64,000 bases of DNA. It comes from Stichopus chloronotus. Lineage: Eukaryota; Echinodermata; Holothuroidea; Aspidochirotida; Stichopodidae. The notes under the pieces were generated by a model. The model saw only the letters and a list, made by a program, of their open reading frames with translations, searched no databases and had not been told where the DNA came from. Below, one piece after another: positions 1 to 13,100 of this stretch; the stretch's first letter is position 1; the number at the start of each line of letters is the position of its first letter. The DNA is taken from contig CM037835.1 in NCBI GenBank assembly GCA_021234535.1, positions 5,394,001 through 5,458,000 on the forward strand, in the 5' to 3' direction. Position numbers and translations under genes: made by a program.

Positions 1-3000
1 TTCAGAGTGGTATTTGTCTTCGCTGTGTCAGACCTTTTAGATACTTCATGCTCTAGCACCACATGCTCCTCAAGTTACTCAACGAGGCCCATTAAAATTA
101 CCCTCCTGGGTACTTTCAATCATTAATCACCAGCAGTATGTAGTAGAAGTGAATTACACTACATGTGGCCAGCTGAAAAACTTTCACCAATTTTCTGAAC
201 TAATTGTTGCATGCTTCCGCTGGACGTAGGACCATCAGGACTGGTATGGTTCATAGATATTGGCGCTATCTTACCCCGATAGCATCAGTGAAGTCTTTTG
301 TTTTCCTTTTATTCGATTTGGTGATGTGACTGCAGCTGCTTGTTTCACGTTTTAAGTATAAACACATGTGATCGCTCGGACAACAGTCGTTCAACAGTGA
401 AACAGTCGTTGGTGTAAATGTTTATGCTGTAAAAAAAGTTGCAGCAATATACTTGGATCTCTCCGGGAATCACGGAGGAGTACATTCACTCATATCCAGA
501 TGGCTATACTAGTGTGAAAGATTTTTTTAATTCTTTTGTCATTAATCAGCTGAGAGGTGCCTGGAATAGCAAGCTACCACTCATCATATGACCCAATAAT
601 ATTCGATGAATCGTGAGAATTTCTGTAAGCATCTTTCATGAGATGTACCTGATTAGCTTAGTGAATTTGAATTCCATTTAGGAGTGTTTTTAGGAGTATT
701 TCAAAATAAACTGTTAATTCCCCAGCTGCATTTCAATGGTAGACACATTTCACAATCTGTCCCCTGACCCGAGTGCTACGGTGGCTTGTAATGGACATTT
801 TCACCAGCTAAGGAACAATGATAAGCTGAATTGGTACCAATTTTACTAAAAGATATTTAAGAAAAGTTTTGTAAAAACACCAGCTATCTTCCTTTAACAT
901 GGAAGCTTCCTCTTCTTTTAAGCCTTCTTTGATGCTTTCATGTTCTCTTTTTTTTTGTAGATAAAATCAATTTTTGGTCATTTCTTGATATGTTTTTATT
1001 TTGTTATACCAAATGCTTGTTTGTAAAGTAACATACAATGTTTTGCACTGTGTGACACATCTCCTCTGCTACAGAAGTCACATTCAATAGCAAGACGGGT
1101 GGTGTTTCCTCTCGTAGCTGGTGTCAGTCTGTCATTTGGCCCACTTTAATTCAAGTACATTGCATGGTCATCATTCATGAGTTTCATGTGACACATATGA
1201 ACATTTTAGCAGACTTTGGTCATCATTTCAGAATAAAAGTAGTTTCAGTAATAATCTGGCTTTTGTTTTGTTTCTCTCTCTCTCTCCACTGTATGATGTA
1301 TATTCAGTATCTACTGATGTGACTCTTAATACCTGTTCCATCTAACTGAAAGCCCAGCTGCTTCCTTAAAGATGTGGTCTTTATAAATGGTAGGGTAGTC
1401 ATGAGAGTGCAGACTTAAAGTACTTTGCCATTGAATGGTGATGTGCACAAACTGTCAAGGTTTATCTGTTTAGAAAAAGATCGTAAAAATAGTCAGACCG
1501 TTATAAATGCCCAAACCAATTTAGAGGGCTTTTGATGACTTACACCTGGTGAATGGTAGTACTTAACATTTTATCATGAAAATTACCTCCTTGATCCCCA
1601 TAGAAATGTTTAAGGATCCATAGCTCTTCACCCCCCCTGTATCTCCCCCTCCCCTTCAGTCCATTTTGATTCTTTTTTGAATGCTCTTTACTCACGGCGC
1701 TTTGTCAGTACTCTTACCACATCAAATGCACTTTTCAACATACTGCCTTTAAATCATCCGGCCCCATCATAAGTGGCTAGTCTGTATTCCATTTTTAGTT
1801 TAATAGTCTGCAGAACTCAAGGTCAGCTATACTCAAAACTGACACAGTACTCTGCATGGTAACAGTCGAAAGACTTTAGTGTGATGAAGTCCCTACGTGT
1901 CTTCGCAGGAACATTTCATTTACTCTCATTGTTCATGAGTGTTTCATAGGAAGAAAAAAAAAAAGAAATTACCCTGCGACCGTAAGTGATCTCCTGTTTG
2001 CATTTTAAAGACGTAAAACAAAATTGATTCCTGTCTGAAATATTCTGTTTGGTGTATAGTTTCTGGCGCCTTCATTTGCTGTCATGTATTTCTTTGCCAA
2101 TTTAAAGGGATTAAATGTCAACATTAACCTTTAGAGCAAGGTGTCAGGAAGCTTTGGGAATGAGACATTGGGCCGGAAACAGCAATGATTTTGAAAAATA
2201 TCCCTGAGATGTTGAAACTGATCAAAGGTTGGACCATCTGTTCCCCATTAGGAGCAGGCACATAGCAAGTGGGTGAACAGGATGGAGAATGTCCAGGACC
2301 CCTAACCAGAGGCACAAAAAGAATGCTCAAAAATGAGTATTTGATATCATTGTTTTAGACCCTCACTATCTCATGCCCATGGGCCATGGTACTTCTTAAT
2401 TTGCCACTGATTAGGTGTGCAATACCGTCTCTTGGTCACGGTCATTTTATGTGAGTGGGTCTTCTCAGAGACTATAACCTTGACATCACCAACTTGCCAA
2501 AAGGGTGCCATTATATCCTCTTTTCAAAAACATTTTACCTTTTCAATGTTTTTTATCTTTTCAAAGTTTTTTTTTTTTCAGAGAAGTGATAGACCTAAGA
2601 ATAAGGGATGATTTCTGGTGTGCAGTCTTCAGATTTTCTACTGAGTCTTATCACATTAATGAACGTGATTTATACCTTCAATCGACTATGTTGTAATTGT
2701 CAACGTCTCTTTGGTATTCAACAGTTCCAGGGAGCCTGTCTTTCTCCTCCATTAAAGAAACTTGTTTGTTGGCAATAATTTAGTGTTTTGATTGTTATAT
2801 TGACAAAAAACCAAATTCCAAGCTGGGAAGAAATAAGGTGCGACAGTTCAGCTTTTGTGAGGCTGCTATTCAAGGAACGTTGCATCATTTCAAAAGTAAC
2901 ACAAAGCAAGGTTGAAAGGAAACTGACTGAGCTTTTCAGTTCTATTCAATAGACTGAATTTTTAATTTTAAAGGAGGTACCACTACTGTAAGGCATACAT

Positions 3001-5180
3001 TTATCAGACCCAAATAAAATCTGAATGGGATATTTTGATAGTGTCAGTGAGACCCTGTTCTTATGAAGTATATTGCATAATCAATAGCATATCTGCGAAA
3101 TTGTCTAAAAAAATGGTTGATTCCAGAGAAATCATTGCAGGGCTATCGATTACGCCACATTGCTCTGTCCATGAGTTACTTTTGTAAAGTGATAATAATT
3201 TAAAGTTTTGTGATTGCAATACAAAATGAAGTTCCTACTACCCCATCCCAGCTTCCCCACCCCAGAAAGAAAATGTAACATGCTCCTGTTAAGACAGTAG
3301 TATTTTTTTCATTGCCATTGGTGGTCCTCTTGTACATGTAACACCACAAACCGATAACACTGGCAATACTAGTTTTAACCCTCTCTCTCTCAGAAATATT
3401 TATAAATGCATTAACGCTACCAATTGACAGATTCCCCGGCCACAATACCACGAAGAATACGTCAATACTTATGTACATTGTTTCAGTGAAATGGTTAGGT
3501 TTGGCGAACATGACACAGTCAGTTTAATCTAAAATTTTGGAAAGGGGAAATACCTACCACCTATAAAATATAGTCACTGGAACTGCAAGAAGAGGGTCAA
3601 GTCATAAATACACACACATGTATACATTTCAAAACAAAAACAATGTAAGGCGTACTTTATCCATGGCTATTCTTTAAAATCACGCCTGTGGGGCTGTTGC
3701 TACAAAAGACCTTAATACTGTCATCAAAACAAAACTAGCGCAGAATGAAAAAGAAATTTCAATCCACAGTATCAGATGGCTTTTTGAAATCTAATCAACG
3801 ACGGAAGAATCTTCAGTGATGTTATTCCCTTTTTCGTTTTCTTTCTCTTTTTTTAGGATTTGATAAGTATTTGTTCCTGTTTTGCAATCTACATTTAGTA
3901 GCATAATTGGAAGGTTTAATCTGAGGGATTTGTAGTCCTCTTGTGGTTTTTAGATAACTGTCAGAAATTCTTGTACCACTACCAGATGCCTGAAAATGAC
4001 AAAGGATGTAAAGCCAGACTCAATATTTACAACAAAAAAAACTGTCCGAAAGCAGGAAAAATCGTGACGTGGGAATCATTTCCAACAGCTTACTATACAC
4101 CTACCGTACCCACCCCCTCAAAAAAAAAAAATCTCCATGGATATACAAGTACCCGTAGCCAATACGTGGGGTCAACAGAAGTCAAAGTTCACTTCATCCA
4201 AAACTTCCTTCTTGGTTTATCGTATCTTTTTCGCACTAGCTTTCTGAATGGACTTTTTTCGTGACTTTGCTATATAGCTTGCGAAGTTATATAAGGTGCT
4301 AGGTATCTCTACTAAGATAAGCTACTCGGTATCTCAGCCTTTACTCTTCCCGCTTTGCCCGTTTCTAATCATATTTCTTGTACCTTATATTCATGGACAC
4401 CAAAGTGCCAGTTTCGGGGTCTTTCTTAATTGAGCTCGAACTATCGGTGTTTTTCTATGAAAGATATTTTACTGATAAGAGATGCACTTAATGAGAACGT
4501 ATGCTTGTTTTTGCCGTTCATGAGCACTATATTTAAAACATTAATAGGAATCGTTTCATAGGTAATATTAAATGAACTTCCAATTTTCTTTAGATGCCGC
4601 GTTACATCTGACGTCATCAGTAGAACTGCGAAGTCGCTAAAACTGATAGATTTAGGACAATTACACTCGATAGGTCATGTTCGGTTTTGAGGTCCATGGA
4701 TCTTTACTAACATAAGAAATCTGAGTAGATATGTTATTGTGAAGACGCATATACCTGGTTCTATTATACCAGGGTGATATGCGGTATAGCGCGGTTCGTC
4801 TATATACCCTCACACCATCAGTATACGTGTTTTTGCTGCTTATCGACAATAACATGTTAATGAAAAAATTCATAGAAACATAGGTTGAGAAGAAGCACAT
4901 CCCGATCGCAAACCAAGCCGTCTTAACCTCACAAACACAAATAACCCACTTTACCAACCGCCCCTCCCCCCTCCCTTCCTCATCCAACCTTATCCGTTTC
5001 CGACTCAAATCAGCGTCATCCACACAAGGGATGAACAAAATATGGGGAATGATTAAATGAAGGAGGTAAATACATACGACCTTCACCGAGTCTAACTCCT
5101 CACTACATAATTGAAATAAATATTTCTCATGTGGTGAAATGGTACCATAGTGTCTCCCGTGACAAGCAACTAATTTAAAT
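1..5180. other. non-coding, AT-rich, no gene seen
   Basis: I see no supported gene here. Open frames are short, lack recognisable domains and occur on both strands. The longest (minus strand, 4661-5086, 141 codons) is rich in Tyr, Arg and Ile and resembles no family I know. Small features are a TC run near 1272-1287, scattered homopolymer tracts, and one TGACGTCA palindrome at 4609-4616. Confidence 0.6.
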
Positions 5181-5183
5181 TGA

Positions 5184-5232
5184 CTTGTTTGCTTGTTTGT
5201 TTGTCTGTCTGTCTGTCTGTCTGTTTGTTTGC
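5184..5232. repeat. (TTTG)/(TCTG) tetranucleotide microsatellite
   Basis: A run of TTTG units turns into TCTG units and back again, about 49 bp in all. It is a simple repeat with no coding potential. Confidence 0.85.
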
Positions 5233-5234
5233 TG

Positions 5235-7150
5235 TTTTTCTTATCTCATATTGTTGACTATATTTGTAATTTTCATATTCATGTCAAGAGACCCACACCG
5301 CCCACCTGATTTATCTTTTGTTCTTATGTAAGATACCCTGCTACGTTACCCGCAGAAAAAGATCTTCCCTGCAACTTCGACCGAGTCCTAATTTCGCTGG
5401 TAATTTGCGAGGCTTGTCGTCGGCTCTTGAAGTTTCTGAAATGAAGGCTCCGTTTATTCAACATGAAGCAAATCTTAACGAATTAGACTAAATGTTTACC
5501 TTCTGTGCACGTGTCAAGTATGTATTAACTTTTTGCCATCAGTGTTAAGCGCAATGGGAGCGACATTTATCTTGCATGGCAGCGACGTTAACAACAAGTC
5601 CTAATTGTATAAATTTCTTTTTCTCTTCATTGAGATGCCGCGATTGACCAAGGAATGCAAATGAGTGCGTGTGGCGACTAGAAGACTTAAAGAAGCGGTA
5701 ACGATAAAGTCCATGAGGATCAAAGATCCCGAAACGTTCATTTGAAGTTGAGGCCTGGGAAAGTTTACCGACCGACCGTCTTATGTAAAGGAATCGCAAC
5801 AGAAAACTTGTGTGCGTCAAAACTACATGATGCAGTCCTTCAATTATATTCTTTATGTAAGCAGTTAAATTTAAAAGTTGATTGTCTTTTCTTTTTGATA
5901 TGACTTTTTAGAATGATCGTGTGCAACTTTCTAAAGATGGGTTTACTGTAAATCAGTTGAGGATAAGCATGGTGTAGGCTGAGTATCGCGTAAACAGAGG
6001 TGCCAATGGGTGATCAGGTATGTCTTATTGTGCTTATTACTCTAAAAGGAATCCAAGAAGAAAAAATAGTGATAATAATATTTGCATTCTTCGTGCACAA
6101 ATCTCTGATAAGTCAAATATCTCTAGTCGTCTGCTGTTACTTGGTTGCAGTTGCATTCGCACAGTGAATGTATACCAAAAGGTTCATACACACATAACTG
6201 CCTCGGGGGTAATAAGTTCGATCCGGCTTACTCTGAGTTACTTAAAGAAAGAATTAGTAAATAAACAAGAATGCAGCTAGTATTTCACAAACCGCTCACG
6301 GCCATCTCATGGAAAGTTTTGACTGTCTTGTATACCCCAGACTCGTGAACAGCCCACGGACTCAGTAACGTTCAGCATTGTAACATTGACATCGCATTGA
6401 ACTTTCATTATCTTGTAAGTATACAAGGTGTATACAGGCCTGTAACTGACCGATTCTTTCTTTTTTTTTTCGCTTTTTCCTTCTCGATCTGCTTCTGTTT
6501 TTTCTTTTTTTTTTTTTTGCTCTATGTGGAGTATGGACTTAATCAATTTCCTTGTTTCTGCCAAACTTCGTTATTACTGCTCTTTTGACTACCGCTGTCT
6601 TTCTCCTCTGTGGGTTTCAGTCATTTCTGAACTCTGCAATCAATGCAACAGAAGTAGATCAGTGTAAAGTGATTGAGCCATAGCAGCGAAAACCTCTGGA
6701 ACTGAATAGCTGTTACCGTTCTCTGCACACTCATCCAAGATTCCGAATCCAGCATTTATCATGTGTGCCATAAATGTAATGCGACTCTCCATCCTTTTTC
6801 ATAAATTTTGCTCACCCATCAAGCATTAGGAATCACTTAAAATTTGGCAGTTTTTCTTTTGTTTTTCTGAAATGTGGTATCCTTTAAGTCGTCTTCTAAC
6901 AGTCTGAGACCCAAGACGTAATAATGTGTATCCTACCACGTCACGGGTTCGTCTTTGTTGGTTTGCCCAGTCTGCTTTTTTCAGAGCTCGTACAAATTTA
7001 GGCTCCCACAGAATTTTCGTTTTGTATTGTAGTATTGTTGACTTTTTTTATTTCTGTAAAAAAGTCATGAATTAAAAAAAAAGTGATTTAAAAGAAATAA
7101 ATTGATTTAAATCATGATATTTGGTTTCAATGATAATCGTAACATTTGTA
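5235..7150. other. non-coding, no gene seen
   Basis: There is no supported gene. A 91-codon minus-strand frame at 5545-5820 is open and has mixed composition, but I do not recognise it. A GTTCGATCC word at about 6214 resembles a tRNA B box, but the flanks do not fold into a tRNA. Poly-T tracts occur at about 6462-6520. Confidence 0.55.
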
Positions 7151-7153
7151 GTC

Positions 7154-7222
7154 ATGCATATGCGTGTGTATGTATGTGCATGTGTATGTACGTGAGGGTG
7201 TATGTGTGTGTATGTGGGTGAC
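7154..7222. repeat. imperfect TG/TATG microsatellite
   Basis: An interrupted purine-pyrimidine alternating run of TGTG, TATG and GCATG units. It lies directly before the first unit of the 145-bp tandem repeat. Confidence 0.75.
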
Positions 7223-7230
7223 GTCCTACG

Positions 7231-7675
7231 TTGTAAACACGATATCTCAAAAAGGGAAGCTTGGACAGATCCCATATTTTGTACGTAGGTGTACCAAATT
7301 AAGTAGAAGATCCCTTTTGTTTTTGGTGGATGTCAAAGTCCATTTGGGGTCAACAGAGGTCAAATTGTGAAAACCTTGTAAACACGATATCTCAAGAAGG
7401 GAAGCTTGGACAAATCTCACATTTAGCATGTAGGTGTACCACATTGGGTAGAAGAACCTTTTTCGGTGGAGGCCAATAGTCATTTGGGGTCAACAGGGGT
7501 CAATTGTGAAAACCTTGTAAACACAATATCTCACGAAGGGGAGCTTGGACAGATGTCATATGAATTATGTATAGGTGTATCTTATAGAGTACAAGAACGC
7601 TATTGTTTTGAATGGAGGTCAACGGTAATTTGAGGTCAACAAGGGTCAAACTGTGAAAACCTTGTAAATAAGCTG
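7231..7675. repeat. about 145-bp tandem repeat, first array (3 units plus stub)
   Basis: Three consecutive units start with TTGTAAACAC at 7231, 7376 and 7515, and a degraded fourth start lies at 7662. The units are 145, 139 and 147 bp. Each has the same order of blocks: a TTGTAAACACGATATCTCA head, GGGAAGCTTGGACAGAT, a GTAGGTGTA-type block, then a GGTCA-rich block ending in TGTGAAAACC. Short open frames here are by-products of the repeat. The same family recurs at 9628-10121. Confidence 0.9.
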
Positions 7676-7679
7676 CTTC

Positions 7680-9620
7680 GATATACCTGATACACCTAGG
7701 CATGGTATTGACACCTACACCATGGGTATCAAAATTAACAGCTAACAAGTATACCAAACATGCCAGTTACACCAGGAAAAATGGATAATACGTAGTGAAA
7801 AGTAAAGCCGTGTGAAGAAACCAAGTGATACCTGCTTGCTCTCTCGCTCATGTAGTTGATCAGAGAGTACGTGACTGAACAGCTGCAAACATATTCTTAC
7901 CTTCACACAATGGCTTGTTCTCCATTGGCCAATCACGTGTACGCCACTGGTTGCCGTATATACATGCTATAGTCAGAAGTACAGTATGTAATAGGAATAG
8001 TTTGTGATTGGGGGTTACGGAAAATTCACGTGCTTCAAGTTGCTTCCACAAAAACCGTGCACCTTGCAGGGCTCATCTAACTCAAACTGGAATTTTAGTA
8101 AAAAGAAAAAAAACTTAGCGAAAATGGAACATCAAAATAAGTAAGAATGTTTGTAAGACATAAAAACAAAAGCAAAGCGAGAGAATGAGGAATATTCCAA
8201 AATACCGTACACCTATCTAGAAGAAGAGTTGAAAGGCCGACATCGACGTACTGCCACTATATAAGGTACATGAGACCAACAAAAAGAGTAGTGAATTGCA
8301 TGCATGTTTTGATCTCGTTACTACAAGTTGGAAAACATGCGTGTTGGTTAAAACATGAAGCAACTTTTTTCGTAATTTTCGACAAAAAGAAACCTCAGTC
8401 ACATAAGTGGGAAGAAAAATTAGCTAAATAAGGCTTTCATCTACAGTTTTGAACCCATCCACCTATAAGTAGTGCTCTGCGAAATGTTCCTCTGTTGTGA
8501 GGGCAAACTTGCATACCTGTCCGGCTGTTATTTCGTTGCAAGTACATATATACTGCACACGTGACTACGTGCGTAGTTTGCAGCCGCGCTCCACCAACAC
8601 ACAGTGTACACCGTGTATGTACGCTACAGCACTGAACCGAAGCAGCATGGTCGGAACGAATGCCTAACCAACGTTTGCTTATTCCAAAGACAACTTTCTG
8701 TTGATGCAAACTGCGATAATGTTGTTAAGGTCTTAAACTCCATAAAGTAAGAGATTTTAGTCACAAAAACCATCGTTGGATCTCACAAGTTGTATTCTTG
8801 TATGTGTACACTTTGTATTGTACTGAAGTTACTATCACCTGTTCAGGAAAGCAGGAGCGAACGTCGAAAGTATCTGACCACTTAATTTGTTCAAGTTAAT
8901 GGTTGCATATTGTCACTTTAATCTGGATTTCTCACTATTTTCTTCAAAAGAAAACAAATGCATATTTTTTCAGGGTTGTTACACGGTGCATCAGATCTGA
9001 ATTGATGACAGAGTTAAAGTGGTAAAGTGGATATTTTCCTGCCATTTGATGATGGTGACACGTAAGAATAATCATTATTAAAGATTTACTTTAGCCGGGG
9101 TAAATTGCCTTTTAACTTCCCAGAATTTTTATTGATGAAGCTACTTTTCTTACTCGAGAGGGCTGGGTCGTTAACAACAATTAACATAGACATTGCGTTT
9201 AGAGGAAACATGCCTGTAAGAGAACCAGATGGTATGTGTAACTAATGCAGTAAGCAGTGATTTCATGAAATTTCAAGTTACTCTGCTAGGGTATACCTAG
9301 TAGTTCTATAGGACGTAAGGAACATTGCAGTGAGTAGAACCAGGATGAACGTTAATGTAATGTTTACTCAAAGGTACACACATGAAACTGAACACATTAA
9401 TGGACATTTTTTTCAAAACTTATTCTCATTTAAAGAAGACCTTGGAGAAATTGACACTGTTTACACAGACATGTGCATGCACTGTATATTCCTACCTGAC
9501 AACACCATGGTACGTACAAGTAACACAGTAAACAGTGATTCCACGAAAATGTCTGGTATACCAGGTATTACCAGATATGGAGCAAGTATATCGATATATG
9601 CGTTTGCTCCCTACCGACGC
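7680..9620. other. non-coding, no gene seen
   Basis: This is the spacer between the two arrays of the 145-bp repeat. It has no supported gene. A loosely similar pair of segments (about 9225-9270 and 9505-9560, both containing AACAnAGTAAnCAGTGATT-like text) suggests an old local duplication next to the second array. Confidence 0.5.
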
Positions 9621-9627
9621 ATCTTAC

Positions 9628-10121
9628 TTGTAACACTTTATCTCAAGAAAAGAAGCTTGAAAAAATCTCACATTGAAATGTAAATGTATCGCATTGATTA
9701 CAGGATTCCTGTTGATTTTGGTGGAGGTCACCGGTCATTTGAGGTCAACGGGGGTCAAATTGTGAAAATATTGTAAGCACAACATTTCAAGAACTAAAAC
9801 TTGGACATATCTCGCAATTAGATTGTAGGTGTATCTCACTGAGTGTACAAAAATGCCATTGTCTTTGGTGAAGGTCAAAGGTCATTTGCGGTCAACAGGG
9901 TCACAGTATGGAATTCTTGTAAAAATCTTATCTCTCAAGAAGGGAAGCTTGGACAGATGTCATATTCAACCTGTAGTCTCATCTCATTGAGCACAAGAAC
10001 CAGTTGGTCTTCAATTAATCGAGGTTAAATGTCATTCAAAGTCAACAAGAGTCAAATTGTGAAAGCCTTGTAGACATGATCTCAAGAAAGGAAGCTTGTA
10101 CAGATCCCATATTTCATATAA
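9628..10121. repeat. about 145-bp tandem repeat, second array (3 units plus stub)
   Basis: Units start with TTGTAA or TTGTAG at 9628, 9771, 9917 and 10068 (143, 146 and 151 bp, then a truncated unit). The order of blocks matches the 7.2-kb array, including AAGCTTGGACAGAT and the GGTCATTTGAGGTCAAC block. Unit 2 contains AGGTCAAAGGTCA at 9872-9884, a perfect two-half-site repeat with 1-base spacing. The array is more diverged than the first, which suggests an older expansion or less homogenisation. Confidence 0.9.
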
Positions 10122-10129
10122 AGCATACG

Positions 10130-13100
10130 TAGCTTAATGTGACACATACTAATGCTATTATATCAGATTCAGAAAAAAATTCTCTTGATCGGGTAATCGA
10201 AACCACAATACAGGTCTGCATTCTGGTTTAAAATAAAGATCATGATTTTCATCGTAATTTTAATTGGGTGGATTTAAACCAAATAACCGTGGAATCACGT
10301 CTCGAGAAAATTTCCCTGCATGGTACAAATTGATGTGATGTAACCACATACAGTCAGAGTTAAAGAATGTCTGCTCGATCGAGAAGGCATACACATGAGT
10401 ATGATATCATGGACTGACATGTTTCCGTCATGTTCGCTGTCACCCTTTTCGTTCCATCGTGTCGTCAGCGTTCGAAGTTTTTTAAATTAGATTTTTACCT
10501 CTTTTTGCTCTTGGTGATAATAATCCTTGCCCAACTTCGTTTAAAATGCGAAAAATTAGAAATGGGGAAAAGTTATCATAGTGCCTTAATTGTCATCACA
10601 TTTAAAAACTATACTTTGGCGCGCCTTTTCCATCAATTCCTCTACTTTCTTTTTCTTTTCGTTCATTTTATCATTTCCTTTGTTATATATCTCTGTATTT
10701 TTTCCTGTTCATCTATTTTTGTCTGTAGGCCACGATTCTCCCTCTCTCTCTCTCTTAGTTTTTCTTCCGAGTCATTGCTTATATGAATTACAAAAGATAT
10801 TATAAGCTATAGACGCTATCGCCAATAGGTAAGACTTATCCGTCGCTGACCTAGTTTAACACTTTCTCTTTGTACAGAAATCAACCACTCAATTTAACAT
10901 GAGCTTTATTTGCAAGCAAATAAATTGTACAATATCAACTAAAAACACTAAAAAAAAAAAGAAAGAAAACTGTTGCAGAATAGATGAACAAACACCCACC
11001 GGTAAATTTGCAAGGAAGTAGTAACAAGGGAATTGAGGTAATTTAATCATCCTCTTTACGTTAGCTTTCTTGGTCTGCGTTTCTTCTCACGGACTAAGTC
11101 ATCAATTTGAAAAATAACTGCAGACCTATAGTTTCTCTTTCTTACGTCACCTCCGCTTTTGCCTTTATAGAAGTCGCCACTCGTCCAAGATATTTGAATT
11201 TAAGTTACGCCGAGCTATATGTGACAGTACACATACACAGACAGACAGTAACAAATCCACATGATGACCTATCTAGTTCATCAAATGTCCTGACGATTGC
11301 AGGGAATGAGAACGATATCCAACAAAAATGGCGTCATAGCAACCTCAGAAGAGATATTACACCTGCCTTGAACATCTTTTCGTGATGTACTTTTATATCC
11401 TGTCTTAACGGATCGTAACAGGAAACGAAGGAACAGGCACGTTTGGCAGAAAACAATGCCGTCTAATTTCGTTAGGGAGACTTCACTGGCATTCTTAGCA
11501 CATACGTGTCACGTAGCTGGCCTGGTTTCAACCGTGACAATGTTCGCACTGTTATTTCGTGTACTCGTATATTAAAATTATTAGTCTTTGTATTTCGAAA
11601 TCATTAACAAACATTTTACATTTGATGCTTGTATTACTGTACTAATGAATTTTCTTTTTTATTTCTTTCAAAGTTTTTCTTTTTTTGTTACTTCTCACAG
11701 TAATTTTGGTTCAGGAAAATGGTTCAGGAAAAAGGTTAACGAACTTTTATAGTTGTATACCCCTGAAGTAAGTAAGCCTAAGGCATGGCGATCAGTAACA
11801 GGGAGACGCTAGGGCATTACAAAGAGGGTTAAGAATGAAACTCATTGTGACGTCACCAATAGCGGTAACGATACTATAGGTAGGTGTTATTAACACCCAG
11901 TTGCCCAAACCAAAATGTACTGTACCCCCCCATTCATTGACCTTGCAAATATAACATTAATATTAATTCTGGATGAATTTAACCCTTACAAGTTACTGCA
12001 TGAGACATCCTCCTCGTTAAAGTGTTGTTAAAATGTTTGTATTGGATGTCTGCGGAAAATGAAGTAAAAAGATCTTTATCAAAAAGATCTTTGAACTATA
12101 TCCTTAGACCTCTTGATGATAGGAGAAAACTCAAAGTTAAGTGTTCACGCCCCCTCCCCTCCCTTCCGATCTCCGATAAATATGGACTATTTGCTTAGGC
12201 AACGTAAAGGTATGCAAGGAAGTTTGATGCGGGGCAGGATCAGCCACAATGTGGTCTGAGTTCACCTATGGTGTAAAGGCAGTATAGGCATTTTCTTTCT
12301 CATAGGCGAATTTAATTATTTTTAAATGGACCAATCCCGTTTCTCATGCATTTGTGTATTGGTTTTACAAATTAAAGTGATAACTTATACCATTCCTTTG
12401 AAAATCGCACAACCGTGTTGACAGTTACCCCTGGTTTGTCACAAAATTATTTTCTGAAACAGGATTTAACCGGAAGATTTCTCATATTGCGCGGTGATTA
12501 ATGCTGAAGAATTGCGTTGACAGTTTGGGCACATGTATCCACGCACTGGATTCAGTTCATATCGGAAATGTGTAGCCTTGACAACGAGACATGAAAGAAC
12601 AGTCAAATGATTTACGAAAGAGCCGTGACAAAAGCTGGATACATTTAATTGGTCCTAAGTAGTGTGACGCGACCACAATTTTTTTTTCAATTTGCGAGTA
12701 CAGAAGCAGGGTTCAATAAGAATGGTGCCGGTAACGATGCAACGTAAAGGTGTGGGTTGATCTTCAGCAGCATGTTCACTGGGTATGTAAGGTAGTAAGT
12801 CGCATTTGATGATCCTTCTTTGCTGAGAACGATATTGTCTTGCATTGTGTTCGTTTCATATTAGTGGTAAAAAAACATCCATTTGTTGTACTCTATTTTT
12901 GTAGCAGTATATCTTAGTCAAACTTCTGATATGGAGGGTTAGCCTGTAGCTTCAGTAATAGCAACTTGAGTATACCGTTGGGCGAAAAAGTACTGCACAA
13001 TCATAAGACATGGAAGTAGGGAATATATGTACCATCAGTTTTACCAACGAGGTTATAACGATAAAACATTGAGCAGGGAATTGATCAATGACACAGTAGG

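Noticed and set aside
4661..5086. 141-codon minus-strand frame, among the longest in the window
   Set aside because: Its composition looks like random AT-rich DNA. I see no recognisable motif, and 64 kb of six-frame sequence yields frames of this length by chance.
5545..5820. 91-codon minus-strand frame with mixed composition
   Set aside because: I could not assign it to any family, and a vague sense of a repeat-derived protein could not be confirmed. It would need a translated search.
6190..6225. GTTCGATCC B-box-like word at about 6214, + strand
   Set aside because: No A box at the right distance and no acceptor-stem pairing.
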